44,024 bases of DNA from assembly GCA_023249475.1 (NCBI GenBank), contig JAHFCO010000010.1:1-44024 (forward strand), in the 5' to 3' direction. Below, one piece after another: positions 16,583 through 25,537 of this stretch; the stretch's first letter is position 1, and the number at the start of each line of letters is the position of its first letter. A program made the position numbers and the translations under genes. The DNA comes from Bacillota bacterium (GTDB taxonomy: Bacteria; Bacillota_I; Bacilli_A; Erysipelotrichales; Erysipelotrichaceae). The notes beneath the pieces were generated by a model. That model ran no database searches, was not told where the DNA came from, and saw only the letters and a list, made by a program, of their open reading frames with translations.

Positions 16583-17731
16583 TTAGTTGAAGATTTTGGA
16601 GAGGAGTTCGGCGGAAATCACGAACGTCCCGACCGTGGCGAAGAGGTTCGCGAAGACCACCACCATCAAGATCCGTAAGACACGGTTCTTCCAGAACCCT
16701 TTGAGGGAGGAGGCGTCGGTGTTGATCCGCAGGAAATCCTCGACCTTGGGTTTATGGACCCAGGCTTCCATCAACCCCGCGAACCAACCGGTGGCCAGAA
16801 ACGGACTCAATGCGCCAAGGGGCGCCATGACGAAGGCGGTCAGGATACTGAAGGGATGTCCCAGTGCGACCATCGTACCCAGGGCGGCGAAGCTCCCGTT
16901 GATCAAGATGAAACGGAGGATCGTATCCATCGCCAACGAAGGGACTTTCCATGCCGCCGCGACCAAGAGGACGACGAGAAGGGCGGGGACGATGTATTGG
17001 CTAAGTTTCGATAGGTTCGACTTCTTCGGAAGTTCAAGCAAAGGTTGCAGTTCATAGTCGTTGTGGAGGTTCTTCAGGATTCCCTGGACATGGGCGGCCC
17101 CGACCACCGCGACGATCTTCTTGCGCCGGCTGTGTTTCAGCGAGTAAGCCATCACGCGGTCGCGTTCATACACCAAGGTTTCGACGATGCCGGGGAACTT
17201 GCCCGAGAACTCGCTCATCATCGACGTGATCAAATCCCCTTGTTTCAGGTTCTCGATCTCGGCTTCCGAGATCTTTTCCGTATCGAAGGCGGAACCGATC
17301 AGAGCGACCAAGAGGTTCCATTTATCCAACCATCGCATCGAGCGCCAAATGCGCAGAAACGTGGTCTGGATGTCCCGGTCGATGCACTCCACTTTAAGAT
17401 TCAACTCCGTGGCGAGTTGGATCGCGGTCCGCATCTCTTCGCCGACCCGCACGTCCATCTGTTTGGCCAAACGGTCCTGATAGGATGAAAGGACGATGTT
17501 CGCCAACAGGAAACCGACCTTCTTCTGTTTGATGATCTGCGTGATATCCATCTTCTCCCAACTTTTCCCGTCGGTGAGCGCTTGATATCTGCCTTTGTCC
17601 AACTCGATCGCGATGGCGTCCGGTTGGACTTCTTCGACGACCCGGCGGACTTCGTCCGCGCTTTCCTGCGAGACATGGGCGGTTCCGATCAAGTAGATTT
17701 CTTTGTTTTCTAATACGATATGTTCGATCAT
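16583..17731 (-). CDS. TraB/PrgY-family membrane protein
   Basis: The 382-residue protein begins 'IYLIGTAHVSQESADEVRRVVEEVQPDAIAIELDKGRYQAL', the GTAHVS...ELD..R signature of the TraB/PrgY (Tiki/GumN-related) family. 'ECIDRDIQTTFLRIWRSM' and 'VAVVGAAHVQGI' complete the conserved domain (about 1-235). The C-terminal 140 residues contain four or so membrane helices. Enterococcal PrgY/TraB reduces activity of a self-produced peptide pheromone; distant relatives are metal-dependent proteases. Here a surface or peptide-processing role is possible, but the substrate is unknown. It is a single-gene unit with its own promoter (17753-17781) and the shared terminator at 16553. Confidence 0.8.
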   Translation of the reverse strand: MIEHIVLENKEIYLIGTAHVSQESADEVRRVVEEVQPDAIAIELDKGRYQALTDGKSWEKMDITQIIKQKKVGFLLANIVLSSYQDRLAKQMDVRVGEEMRTAIQLATELNLKVECIDRDIQTTFLRIWRSMRWLDKWNLLVALIGSAFDTEKISEAEIENLKQGDLITSMMSEFSGKFPGIVETLVYERDRVMAYSLKHSRRKKIVAVVGAAHVQGILKNLHNDYELQPLLELPKKSNLSKLSQYIVPALLVVLLVAAAWKVPSLAMDTILRFILINGSFAALGTMVALGHPFSILTAFVMAPLGALSPFLATGWFAGLMEAWVHKPKVEDFLRINTDASSLKGFWKNRVLRILMVVVFANLFATVGTFVISAELLSKIFN

Positions 17732-17752
17732 AGAGGCCTGCTTTCTTCCATC

Positions 17753-17781
17753 ATTATAGTGAAAGTGAAAACGAAGTGCAA
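17753..17781 (-). promoter_or_regulatory. Promoter of the TraB-family gene
   Basis: On the minus strand TTGCAC (17781-17776), 17 bases, TATAAT (17758-17753), 22 bases before the ATG. Confidence 0.8.
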
Positions 17782-17841
17782 ATGATTCTCGGTGCGTGCA
17801 AAATCCAAGGTTTCATGATACCCTAACAACAGGTGAAAAAC

Positions 17842-18570
17842 ATGAAAAGAAAACGTCCCCGCATCGCATTCTATACAACGTTGATCGTCATTCTGATCTT
17901 CTCGACCGTGATCTTTCTTGGCCGCTCCTATAAGCCCAGTCAGGAGGCGTTGGATGTCTATGACGCCGTCGATGTCGTGATCGAAGAGAATTCAAAGGAA
18001 ATCCTGGTTTCTTCGAAATCCGAAGGCAACGGGGTGGGTTTTTTGATTTATCCCGGCGGTTTGGTCGAACCCGAAGCCTATCTACCGTTGGCGCGCGAAA
18101 CCGCGCTACGATTCGATACGACGGTCGTCATCGTGAAGTTCCCGTTGAATTTCGCGTTTTTGGATTGGAAAAGCGGGATCCGCGTCATGGATCAACTCGC
18201 GATCGAACGCTGGGTCCTGATCGGGCATTCGTTGGGCGGGGCGTTCGGCTCGAAGTTGGCGCCGATCGATGCACGGATCGTCGGGACGGTGTATCTGGCA
18301 TCCTATCCGGCCGATGATCTGTCGGATGAAACCTATCCTTCCTTGAGTCTGAACGCCCAGTTGGATGCGGTCATGACGGAGGCCGATTTCGCCAAGAACC
18401 GCAAGAAATTCCCCGCGACCACCGAGTTCTATGTCATCGGAGGCGCCAACCATTCCCAGTTTGGAAGTTACGGCTTGATGCGCGACGACTCGGTCGCATC
18501 GATCACGCCGCTGAAGCAGCGGGAAATCATTCTCGATTTCATCGAGGACTGGCTAAGTTCCCTGCGCTAG
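17842..18570 (+). CDS. Membrane-anchored alpha/beta hydrolase
   Basis: I start it at the ATG at 17842 (AGGTGA eight bases upstream); a GTG nine bases earlier is possible. The 242-residue protein has a basic N-terminus and one membrane helix (about 8-27), so the catalytic part is probably outside. 'VGFLIYPGGLVEPEAYLPLARETA' contains the oxyanion-type strand, 'WVLIGHSLGGAFGSKLA' has the nucleophile elbow G-H-S-L-G with Ser as catalytic residue, and 'GGANHSQFGSYG' carries the catalytic His. This fits the alpha/beta hydrolase family often found as small secreted or anchored esterase-like proteins in Bacillota. The substrate is unknown. It is divergent from the TraB-like gene. Confidence 0.75.
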   Translation: MKRKRPRIAFYTTLIVILIFSTVIFLGRSYKPSQEALDVYDAVDVVIEENSKEILVSSKSEGNGVGFLIYPGGLVEPEAYLPLARETALRFDTTVVIVKFPLNFAFLDWKSGIRVMDQLAIERWVLIGHSLGGAFGSKLAPIDARIVGTVYLASYPADDLSDETYPSLSLNAQLDAVMTEADFAKNRKKFPATTEFYVIGGANHSQFGSYGLMRDDSVASITPLKQREIILDFIEDWLSSLR

Positions 18571-18593
18571 GGTTTAAAAAAAAGAAAATATGT

Positions 18594-18599
18594 TATAAT
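18594..18599 (+). promoter_or_regulatory. Extended -10 promoter of the cdaA-cdaR-glmM operon
   Basis: TGTTATAAT gives an extended -10 with a perfect TATAAT, 23 bases before the cdaA start; the -35 region is A-rich without a clear hexamer. Confidence 0.65.
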
Positions 18600-18622
18600 A
18601 AAACAGCCAAGGAGGACGCCAC

Positions 18623-19807
18623 ATGCTTAATTATCAAACCATACAAACGATAATTACCTTGCTTAGGATGTTTTTCGACATCCTGATCATGTGGATTTTG
18701 CTTTACTATACGATTAAACTCGTACGGAATAATTCGCGGACGACGCAGATTTTCAAAGGGATCTTCCTGATTCTGCTGGTCCGCGCTTTTGCGAATTTTT
18801 TCGGTTTACAGACGGTCGCGTGGGTGGCGGACATCTTTGTCACCTGGGGGTTTCTGGCCGTCATCATCATCTTCCAACCTGAAATCCGCGGATTACTGGA
18901 GAAACTCGGGAAAACGAGCATTTTCTCCCGCATTTCCACCTTGTCGGGCAATGAACGTGTGAAACTGGTCGAAGAGATCGAAAAATCGGTCGACCAAATG
19001 TCCGCGAGCCAGACCGGTGCGCTGATCACCCTTGAACAGGGACATTCCCTGAATGATTTCGTACATACCGGGACGATCTTGAATTCGATCGTCACCTCCG
19101 AACTCCTGACCTCGATTTTCGTCACGTCGACCCCTCTGCATGACGGCGCCGTCATCATCCAGGGGGACCGCATCGCCTGCGCCTCGGCGTATTTCCCGCC
19201 GACATCCCTGGATTTGCCGACCCGCTACGGGGCGCGTCATCGCGCCGCGATCGGAATCAGCGAAATCACCGATTCGATCACGATCGTCGTGAGCGAACAG
19301 ACCGGACGCGTCAGCGTCGCGGTCGACGGGAAGTTGACGACCATGACGAAGGAAAGCTTGCATGAGTTCTTAGAGAAACACATCCTGCATTCCGAGAAGG
19401 AACTGAACCCGATCCGAAAGAAAACGGAAGTTCCGGTGATCAAACTCGGCGAAAGCGGCCAGCCGGTCGAAAACGTCGGAACGATTGAACCGAGACGGAC
19501 GAGCCGCTTGGCGGAGCTGTTCAAGTTGGACGCCAAGCCGACGAAGCGAAAGAAACCGACCATCATCGAAATCAAAGCAGACGCCAAGGAAGAAGTCAAA
19601 GAACCCGTGAGCGACCAGGAACACCTGCTCGATGAATTGTTGGCGGATGCGACCCGGGTCCATGATCAACAAGACGAGAAGATCAAAGCCGAGGAGATCG
19701 TCGAAGTGATCCGGGAAAAGAAGACGAAGAAAAAAATCCAGACCGAATCGTTGGATCTTGAGGATAAGGGAACACTTTCCGACAAGGATAAGGGAGGTGA
19801 AGCCTAA
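18623..19807 (+). CDS. cdaA: Diadenylate cyclase CdaA (c-di-AMP synthase), with long C-terminal extension
   Basis: Makes c-di-AMP from two ATP at the membrane. Three N-terminal membrane helices (about 7-90) precede the DAC domain with DGA at 174-176 ('STPLHDGAVIIQGD') and RHR at 205-207 ('GARHRAAIGISE'), the two signatures that bind ATP and metal. CdaA proteins are usually about 270-280 residues; this one is 394. The extra 115 or so residues are highly charged and Lys/Glu-rich, with no recognised domain. AAGGAGG lies before the ATG. cdaR overlaps its stop by one base and glmM follows, the conserved operon in which CdaR and GlmM modulate CdaA. Function is certain; the role of the tail is open. 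Confidence 0.92.
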   Translation: MLNYQTIQTIITLLRMFFDILIMWILLYYTIKLVRNNSRTTQIFKGIFLILLVRAFANFFGLQTVAWVADIFVTWGFLAVIIIFQPEIRGLLEKLGKTSIFSRISTLSGNERVKLVEEIEKSVDQMSASQTGALITLEQGHSLNDFVHTGTILNSIVTSELLTSIFVTSTPLHDGAVIIQGDRIACASAYFPPTSLDLPTRYGARHRAAIGISEITDSITIVVSEQTGRVSVAVDGKLTTMTKESLHEFLEKHILHSEKELNPIRKKTEVPVIKLGESGQPVENVGTIEPRRTSRLAELFKLDAKPTKRKKPTIIEIKADAKEEVKEPVSDQEHLLDELLADATRVHDQQDEKIKAEEIVEVIREKKTKKKIQTESLDLEDKGTLSDKDKGGEA

Positions 19808-21174
19808 TGGCCAGACAAAGAGTGCAGAAGCAGAGTAAACCGCAGGAAGACAAACTGGAGTTGGCGAAAGCCATCGCGTCACAGAGCCAACGTGTCGCAC
19901 GTACCTATGAAAACATCGAAAACACCGTCATCCGGATCATCCGTTGGTTCAGCACGGCGTTCGACAAAGTGTTGTTCAACCGTTTCAGCAAGTCCGTCGC
20001 CTTGGTGTTGGCGATCCTGATGTATGTTTTCATCAACTATAACCTCGGGGAACTTTTCTTCGAGTCGCAGATCACGGCCGGCGGGAAGATCGATAACATC
20101 CCCGTGACCGTCATCGCCAACGACGAAGTCTATGAAATCTCCGGACTGCCGACCCAGGTCAACGCGTTGTTGGTCGGGGAGTATGCGGACATCCAGTTGG
20201 TCACCAACCAAAAAGCCTATTCCGTCGTCGCCGATTTGACCGGATTGGTCGAAGGCACGCATGAAGTCAATCTCAGTGCGAAGAATTTCTCGTCGCGCGT
20301 CGATGTCGTGCTGCAGCCTTCCACCGCCGTCGTCACCATCAAGAAGAAAATCTCCCAACAATTCAACGTCGGGTACGATTTCGTGAACACCGACAAAATG
20401 AACCAGGAGTTCGAACTCGGCGTCCCGACCTTCGAAACCACCGAAGTCATCATCCGCGCCTCCCAGTCGACCATCGAGAAAATCGGGAACGTCAAGGCGT
20501 TGATCGACGTCACCGGCGTCGACGCAAGCTTCAGTCAGGACGCGGTGTTGGTCGCCTATGACCAGCAAGGGAACCGCATGGATGTGGACATCATCCCGGC
20601 GTCCATCTATGCCACGGTCGTCGTCACCAACCCCAACAAGTCCGTTTCGGTCGTCATCATCCCGCAAGGGGAGATCCCCAACGGGAAGGCCATCGAATCG
20701 ATCGCGTTGGACCAGCAAGCGGTGACGCTCTATGCCTCCGAATCGATCCTGCAAACGATCGACTCCATCCAGATCCCCATCAACGTGACCACGCTGACGT
20801 CCGATACCGTTCAAGTGGCGGAAATCAATCTGCCCAGCGGCGTCCGTAAATCCAGCGTCACGCGCGTCAGCATGAACATCAAACTCGGCGACGCGGTGAC
20901 CCGCACGATCGAGAACCTTCCGATCGACTACCGCAACAACGTGAACGGGTATCAGTTCACGCTGGCGAACCCTTTGGAAGCCTATGCCAACGTCGATCTC
21001 TTCGGGACGCAGTCCAATGTGGACTCCATCACCGCGGACGACATATCCATCTACATCGACATGAAAGACGTGGGTTTGGGTGAACAAACCGTGACGCTCT
21101 ACATCGTCGGAACCAACAACCTTGTACGCTATACGATTCAAAAACAAACGATCGACATCATCGTCACAAAATAG
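19807..21174 (+). CDS. cdaR: CdaA regulator CdaR (YbbR-domain protein)
   Basis: The 455-residue protein has a membrane helix at about 61-79 ('SKSVALVLAILMYVFINYN') and then about four YbbR-type beta domains facing outside ('IDNIPVTVIANDEVYEISGLPTQVNALLVG' and similar later units). Compared with other CdaR proteins the helix is preceded by an unusually long basic cytoplasmic stretch of about 60 residues. CdaR binds CdaA in the membrane and tunes c-di-AMP production. Its ATG overlaps the cdaA stop (TAATG), so translation is coupled. Assigned from the YbbR pattern and the operon order cdaA-cdaR-glmM. Confidence 0.88.
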   Translation: MARQRVQKQSKPQEDKLELAKAIASQSQRVARTYENIENTVIRIIRWFSTAFDKVLFNRFSKSVALVLAILMYVFINYNLGELFFESQITAGGKIDNIPVTVIANDEVYEISGLPTQVNALLVGEYADIQLVTNQKAYSVVADLTGLVEGTHEVNLSAKNFSSRVDVVLQPSTAVVTIKKKISQQFNVGYDFVNTDKMNQEFELGVPTFETTEVIIRASQSTIEKIGNVKALIDVTGVDASFSQDAVLVAYDQQGNRMDVDIIPASIYATVVVTNPNKSVSVVIIPQGEIPNGKAIESIALDQQAVTLYASESILQTIDSIQIPINVTTLTSDTVQVAEINLPSGVRKSSVTRVSMNIKLGDAVTRTIENLPIDYRNNVNGYQFTLANPLEAYANVDLFGTQSNVDSITADDISIYIDMKDVGLGEQTVTLYIVGTNNLVRYTIQKQTIDIIVTK

Positions 21175-21182
21175 GGGGGACC

Positions 21183-22517
21183 ATGGGTAAATATTTCGGT
21201 ACGGACGGGATCCGCGGAAAAGCGAATGAAACACTGCGCGTCGAAACGGCGTTCGCGGTCGGACGCTATCTCGGATACGCGTTCTCAAAAGAAAAACACG
21301 GCAAGATTCTGATCGGGATGGACACGCGTCTTTCCTCGAGCATGTTCGAGGCGGCGTTGGCGGCCGGTGCGAGCGCATCGGGTGCGGACGTCTATTGCCT
21401 TAAGGTCGTACCGACCCCGGCGGTCGCCTATCTGACCGGGTTGGACGACTTCGACTGCGGGGTCATGATTTCCGCCAGCCACAATCCGTTCTATGACAAC
21501 GGCATCAAGGTGTTCAACCACCAAGGGGTCAAGATCAGCAACGATCTGGAAGCGGAGATCGAAGCCTTCATCGACCACAAGATCGACATCCCCTATGCGG
21601 AAGACGAGAAGATCGGCAGGGTGTTCGATTATCGCGAAGGGCTCAAACGCTATACGGACCATCTGAAATCGTTGTTTACGATGGACCTGAGCGAGATGAC
21701 CCTCGCGTTGGATACGGCCAACGGATCGGCGACGACGAGCGCCTACGAGGTGCTGACATCCTTCGGCGCCCATTGCATCGTCATCCATAACCAACCCGAC
21801 GGCATCAACATCAACACCCACTGCGGATCCACCCATCCCCAATCGCTCCAAGCCTTGGTGAAGGGTGTGAAAGCGAACCTCGGACTGGCTTTCGACGGCG
21901 ACGCGGATCGCCTGATCGCGGTCGACGAATCGGGGAACCTGGTGGACGGGGACAAGATCATCTACGCCTGCGGAGTCCATATGAAGGAACAAGGGCTCTT
22001 GGTTAAAAACAAGGTCGTGACCACGGTCATGGCGAACCTCGGGTGCTATAAGGCGCTGGAACGCGCCGGGATCGACTATGAACAGACCCAGGTCGGCGAC
22101 AAATACGTCTATGAATGCATGGTTCAAAACGATTACCAATTGGGCGGCGAACAATCCGGCCACATCATCTTCAAGCAACACGCCACCACCGGCGACGGCC
22201 TCCTGACGGCGTTGAAGCTTCTGGAAGTCATGAGCGCGAAGAAGCAAACGATCTCGAAGATCACCGAAGACCTGTACATTTATCCGCAACTCTTGAAGAA
22301 CGTGAAAGTGAAGGATAAGCAGAAAGCCTTGCACGACCAGGACTTGCTGGAAATGACGAAGAAGATCCAGGAAGAACTCGGGGATGAAGGCAGGATCCTG
22401 GTTCGTCCCTCCGGGACCGAACCGCTGGTACGCGTCATGGTCGAAGCCAAGACCGACGAACTTTGTGCGAAATATGTCGGACAATGCGTCGAATTGATTC
22501 AACACAAAGGAATCTAA
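21183..22517 (+). CDS. glmM: Phosphoglucosamine mutase GlmM
   Basis: Converts glucosamine-6-phosphate to glucosamine-1-phosphate, a precursor of UDP-GlcNAc for peptidoglycan. The 444-residue protein has the four-domain alpha-D-phosphohexomutase layout: 'GKYFGTDGIRGKAN' at the N-terminus, the active-site phosphoserine Ser99 in 'ISASHNPFYDNGIK', the Mg-binding loop DGDADR at 238-243, 'GGEQSGHIIF' for sugar recognition, and 'RPSGTEPLVRVMVEA' for phosphate binding. Length matches the family. A GGGGGG ribosome site lies before the ATG and the gene follows cdaR by eight bases. GlmM can also bind and lower CdaA activity in relatives. Confidence 0.95.
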   Translation: MGKYFGTDGIRGKANETLRVETAFAVGRYLGYAFSKEKHGKILIGMDTRLSSSMFEAALAAGASASGADVYCLKVVPTPAVAYLTGLDDFDCGVMISASHNPFYDNGIKVFNHQGVKISNDLEAEIEAFIDHKIDIPYAEDEKIGRVFDYREGLKRYTDHLKSLFTMDLSEMTLALDTANGSATTSAYEVLTSFGAHCIVIHNQPDGININTHCGSTHPQSLQALVKGVKANLGLAFDGDADRLIAVDESGNLVDGDKIIYACGVHMKEQGLLVKNKVVTTVMANLGCYKALERAGIDYEQTQVGDKYVYECMVQNDYQLGGEQSGHIIFKQHATTGDGLLTALKLLEVMSAKKQTISKITEDLYIYPQLLKNVKVKDKQKALHDQDLLEMTKKIQEELGDEGRILVRPSGTEPLVRVMVEAKTDELCAKYVGQCVELIQHKGI

Positions 22518-22542
22518 AAACAGTTCTCGCGAACTGTTTTTT
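22516..22542. terminator. Terminator between glmM and the convergent esterase gene
   Basis: AAAAACAGTTC, TCGC loop, GAACTGTTTTTT. The hairpin starts at the glmM stop and overlaps the stop codon of the leftward gene, and is symmetric enough to serve both. Confidence 0.85.
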
Positions 22543-23368
22543 ACTGAACGGATCCGGTCAGGGCGGATGCGAAACGCATCTGCCAGTACTTCTCATCGTG
22601 CGTATGCCCTTCAAACACAAAAAATTTCAAGTGGTTCTCGTCGAAGCCGACGGAACGCAAGGTATCATGAATCCTGCGGTTGGTTTCCACGTAGATCGCG
22701 GGGAAATCCGGTCGATCCGCATTGCTTGTCTCGTTGGTCCCGATGTCCATGTAGATCGTCATGGATTCATCGGCACCACAGTGAACGATGTGTGACGTCA
22801 TCGCCTCTTCGTTGAACCAGAACGCCCCTGAAAAACAAAGGACATGGCCGAAAATATCGGGTCGGGAGAGACCTGCCGCAAGGCTGATGTAGCCTCCCAT
22901 CGAACTGCCGCAAATCCAGGTATCTTTTTTATCGGGCCGTGTGTGAAAGCGTGCGTCGATATACGGTTTCAAGGTGTCGCAGAGGAAATCGATGTACTGG
23001 AAACCGCGACCTCCTAATTGGTCGTAATCAAGTGAAGCCATCCGGCCGATGTCCAGCAGCGCATCCAGGTCCTTCCCCGGCCAAGGGGAGTATTCGCTGA
23101 AACGCTCCATCCCGCCGTTGTCGATCCCGACCACGATCCTACCCTCGTACCCTTGACTCATCAGAGCCTCCAGTTCAAGATGAACGTTCCAGGGGTTTCC
23201 TCCCAACCCGTTCCTCCCGCCGTAGATGTTCTGCGCATCGTGCATATAGAGGACGGGATACCGTTTCCCGCTTGTTTCGTATCCGGGCGGAAGGTAGATC
23301 CGCAGCGTCCGCTTTCGATCCAATTGGGGAATTGCGAAATCATTGATGAAGATGATCGATCCTTGCAT
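22541..23368 (-). CDS. Esterase D-like alpha/beta hydrolase
   Basis: I start it at the ATG at 23368-23366, with AAGGAG just upstream; the frame is open 87 bases further but that stretch holds the promoter. The 275-residue protein belongs to the putative esterase family (as in esterase D and enterochelin esterase): 'RTLRIYLPPGYETSGKRYPVLYMHDAQNIYGG', nucleophile elbow 'WICGSSMGGYISLAAGL' with Ser, and 'FEGHTHDEKYW' with the catalytic His. Probably cytoplasmic, as no signal peptide is visible. The substrate is unknown; an acyl ester or siderophore-like compound is typical of the family. It is a single-gene unit. Confidence 0.8.
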   Translation of the reverse strand: MQGSIIFINDFAIPQLDRKRTLRIYLPPGYETSGKRYPVLYMHDAQNIYGGRNGLGGNPWNVHLELEALMSQGYEGRIVVGIDNGGMERFSEYSPWPGKDLDALLDIGRMASLDYDQLGGRGFQYIDFLCDTLKPYIDARFHTRPDKKDTWICGSSMGGYISLAAGLSRPDIFGHVLCFSGAFWFNEEAMTSHIVHCGADESMTIYMDIGTNETSNADRPDFPAIYVETNRRIHDTLRSVGFDENHLKFFVFEGHTHDEKYWQMRFASALTGSVQ

Positions 23369-23393
23369 GGTTTTCTCCTTGTTTTCTCCCTTT

Positions 23394-23399
23394 ATTATA
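23394..23399 (-). promoter_or_regulatory. -10 box of the esterase gene
   Basis: TATAAT on the minus strand, 25 bases before the ATG at 23368. No good -35 was seen. Confidence 0.5.
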
Positions 23400-23448
23400 A
23401 CGTTTTGCACGAACCTTTCGTATCCTGACCCAATCGTTTTCTTCTTCC

Positions 23449-23477
23449 TTTTCATTCAGGGGGGATTTTGGTAAAAT
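23449..23477 (+). promoter_or_regulatory. Promoter of the two-component/hydrolase/MurF operon
   Basis: TTTTCA (23449-23454), 17 bases, TAAAAT (23472-23477) with TG one base before the -10, 17 bases before the response-regulator ATG. Confidence 0.65.
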
Positions 23478-23494
23478 GAACGAGAGGTGATGTC

Positions 23495-24154
23495 ATGAAG
23501 CGCGTCATATGCGTCGTCGAAGATGAGAAAGACTTAAACGAACTCGTGAAGCGATATCTTGAAAAGGAAGGGTATGAAGTCCGATCCTATTTGACCTATG
23601 AACAGGCGGCGATGCATTGCAGCGACGACGATGTCCATCTTTGGGTACTCGACATCATGCTTGACGATAAGAGCGGTTTCGATCTGATCGAAGAAATCCG
23701 CCATCAGACCCGGGATGTACCCGTGGTTTTCATGTCGGCACGCGATAAGGAATTCGACCGGATCATCGGGCTGGAAAAAGGAAGCGATGACTACATCACC
23801 AAACCGTTCTCCCCGAAAGAACTGGTACTGCGCATCAACAACATCATGCGCCGTACCTACAAGGACACGGTCGAGAAGATCAAAGTCGACGGATACGAGA
23901 TCGACGAGGAACAACGCAAGGTGTTCAAGGCGACGGAAGAACTGGAACTCACGACCAAGGAGTTCGATCTATTGATGTTGTTCGTGCGTAACCGGGCGAC
24001 CGCGTTCAGCCGCGAACAAATTCTTAAGAGAGTTTGGGAAGTCAATTATTACGGCAGCGACCGCGTGGTCGACGACACCCTGCGCAGACTGCGCCGCAAG
24101 ATGCCGGATTTGAATATCCATACGATCTATGGATTCGGGTATCGCCTCGGATGA
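23495..24154 (+). CDS. OmpR/PhoB-family response regulator
   Basis: The 219-residue protein has a receiver domain (about 1-120) with acidic residues Glu9/Asp10, phosphoacceptor Asp53 in 'LWVLDIMLDDKSG', Ser/Thr switch 'VFMSARDKE' and Lys in 'YITKPFSPKEL'. A winged-helix DNA-binding domain follows (about 128-219): 'LELTTKEFDLLMLFVRNRATAFSREQIL', 'VDDTLRRLRRKM', ending 'IHTIYGFGYRLG'. It regulates transcription when phosphorylated by the kinase encoded next, whose ATG overlaps its stop. Co-transcription with the downstream hydrolase and Mur ligase points to a cell-envelope regulon; that is inference. Confidence 0.9.
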   Translation: MKRVICVVEDEKDLNELVKRYLEKEGYEVRSYLTYEQAAMHCSDDDVHLWVLDIMLDDKSGFDLIEEIRHQTRDVPVVFMSARDKEFDRIIGLEKGSDDYITKPFSPKELVLRINNIMRRTYKDTVEKIKVDGYEIDEEQRKVFKATEELELTTKEFDLLMLFVRNRATAFSREQILKRVWEVNYYGSDRVVDDTLRRLRRKMPDLNIHTIYGFGYRLG

Positions 24155-25533
24155 TGAAGAATCTTCGCAATTTCGTACGGGACCTTTCGCTCACCCAACA
24201 GTTGATGAGCGTGGTTTTGTCGTTCATCTTCCTCTTCAGTCTGTTTGTCATGTTGTTTCTGTCGGGGAACATCACCGAATTCGTAAAACAACAGATGTTC
24301 GGTATATTGCACCAAACCCAAGCCAACGTCATCTACAACTACCGCATGAACCTGCAGGGGAATGCGCTCTACGGCGCCAACGACCCCAACATCGTGCATG
24401 TCATCTTCTTCACCGACGATACGCGCGCCCCCCTCACCAATTCGACGACCACCTTGTCGAGCGAACTGATGGCGGAGCTGGAAGCCGCATCGAAACTCTC
24501 GACCTCCATCCCGCAGGACTATGTCGCCCAATCCTCGCCTGAAAACATGTACTATTCCTCCACGCGCATCAATTCGGACGCGGTGGTGGTCAGCATCATC
24601 GGGAACTCCTATACCAATCAATTCAAAGCCGCCCTTTTCAATTCCGTCATCAACATCATGTTGATCGTCGTCAGCGTCATCTTCATCCTGCTGTTGACCT
24701 GGGTCGGGTATCTGATCCATCCGTTAAACCAAATCCGCGTCTACATCGAAAAAGTCCGACGCGGCGAAAACCCAGAGCTTAAAGTGGACCGTCATGATGA
24801 GATCGGGGCGTTGGCGACCGCGCTTGTGCGGATGAACGAAGAGATCAAGCGTCAGGAACTACTCAAGGAAGAAATGGTGCAAAACATCTCGCATGATTTG
24901 AAGACGCCGATCGCGACCATCAAATCCTACGGCGAAAGCATCAAAGACGGGGTCTATCCCTATGAAACCCTGGAAAAAAGCGTCGATGTCATCATCGAAC
25001 ACGCCAACCGGCTGGAAAAGAAAGTCCATAGCCTGCTTTTATTGAACCGTATGGGGTATCTGGCATCCGAGGACAAACTTGAAAGCAAGGTCGACATGCG
25101 CGAAATCGTGGAGAAGGTGATCCAGTCGTTGAAAGTCGTACGGCCTGAAATCAAACTTCATACCGACCTTTCCTATTGTTTCTATACGGGAAGCGAAGAA
25201 CCGTGGCGCGTGGTCATCGAAAATCTATTGGAAAACGCACTGCGCTATGCGCGCAGCGAAGTCCTGCTTCAACTCTCCCCGAGCGAGTGTTCGGTTTACA
25301 ACGATGGTCCGCGGATTACGGACGATCGTTTGGAAAGTATCTTCAAACCGTATGAAAAAGGAACCGACGGCCAGTTCGGATTGGGCTTGACCATCGTCCA
25401 CCGTGTCGTCAGCGCCTACGGATTTACGATCCATGCCCAAAACATGGATGACGGCGTCCGTTTCGTCATCCGTCCCAAACCCGATCCCAAGAAAAAGAAA
25501 GCCGACGAAAAATCCGACGTCGGGAATCCGTGA
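24151..25533 (+). CDS. Sensor histidine kinase
   Basis: I place the start at the ATG at 24151, which overlaps the regulator stop (ATGATGA); an ATG directly after it (24154) is equally possible. The 460-residue protein has membrane helices at about 18-40 and 168-192 enclosing an extracellular sensor region of about 125 residues. A HAMP domain follows ('HPLNQIRVYIEKVRRGENPELKVDRHDEIGALATAL'), then a DHp domain with phosphorylated His248 in 'NISHDLKTPIATIKSYGESI', and a catalytic domain with N box 'ENLLENALRYARSE' and G box 'GQFGLGLTIVHRVV'. The tail is Lys/Asp-rich. Partner of the preceding regulator; signal unknown. Confidence 0.9.
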   Translation: MMKNLRNFVRDLSLTQQLMSVVLSFIFLFSLFVMLFLSGNITEFVKQQMFGILHQTQANVIYNYRMNLQGNALYGANDPNIVHVIFFTDDTRAPLTNSTTTLSSELMAELEAASKLSTSIPQDYVAQSSPENMYYSSTRINSDAVVVSIIGNSYTNQFKAALFNSVINIMLIVVSVIFILLLTWVGYLIHPLNQIRVYIEKVRRGENPELKVDRHDEIGALATALVRMNEEIKRQELLKEEMVQNISHDLKTPIATIKSYGESIKDGVYPYETLEKSVDVIIEHANRLEKKVHSLLLLNRMGYLASEDKLESKVDMREIVEKVIQSLKVVRPEIKLHTDLSYCFYTGSEEPWRVVIENLLENALRYARSEVLLQLSPSECSVYNDGPRITDDRLESIFKPYEKGTDGQFGLGLTIVHRVVSAYGFTIHAQNMDDGVRFVIRPKPDPKKKKADEKSDVGNP

Positions 25534-25537
25534 AACC

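Noticed and set aside
19879-21378. Leftward 499-residue open frame
   Set aside because: Antisense shadow of cdaR and the start of glmM; Asp/Arg/Val-rich composition typical of a GC-rich reverse frame.
21285-22505. Leftward 406-residue open frame
   Set aside because: Antisense shadow of glmM, which is certain.
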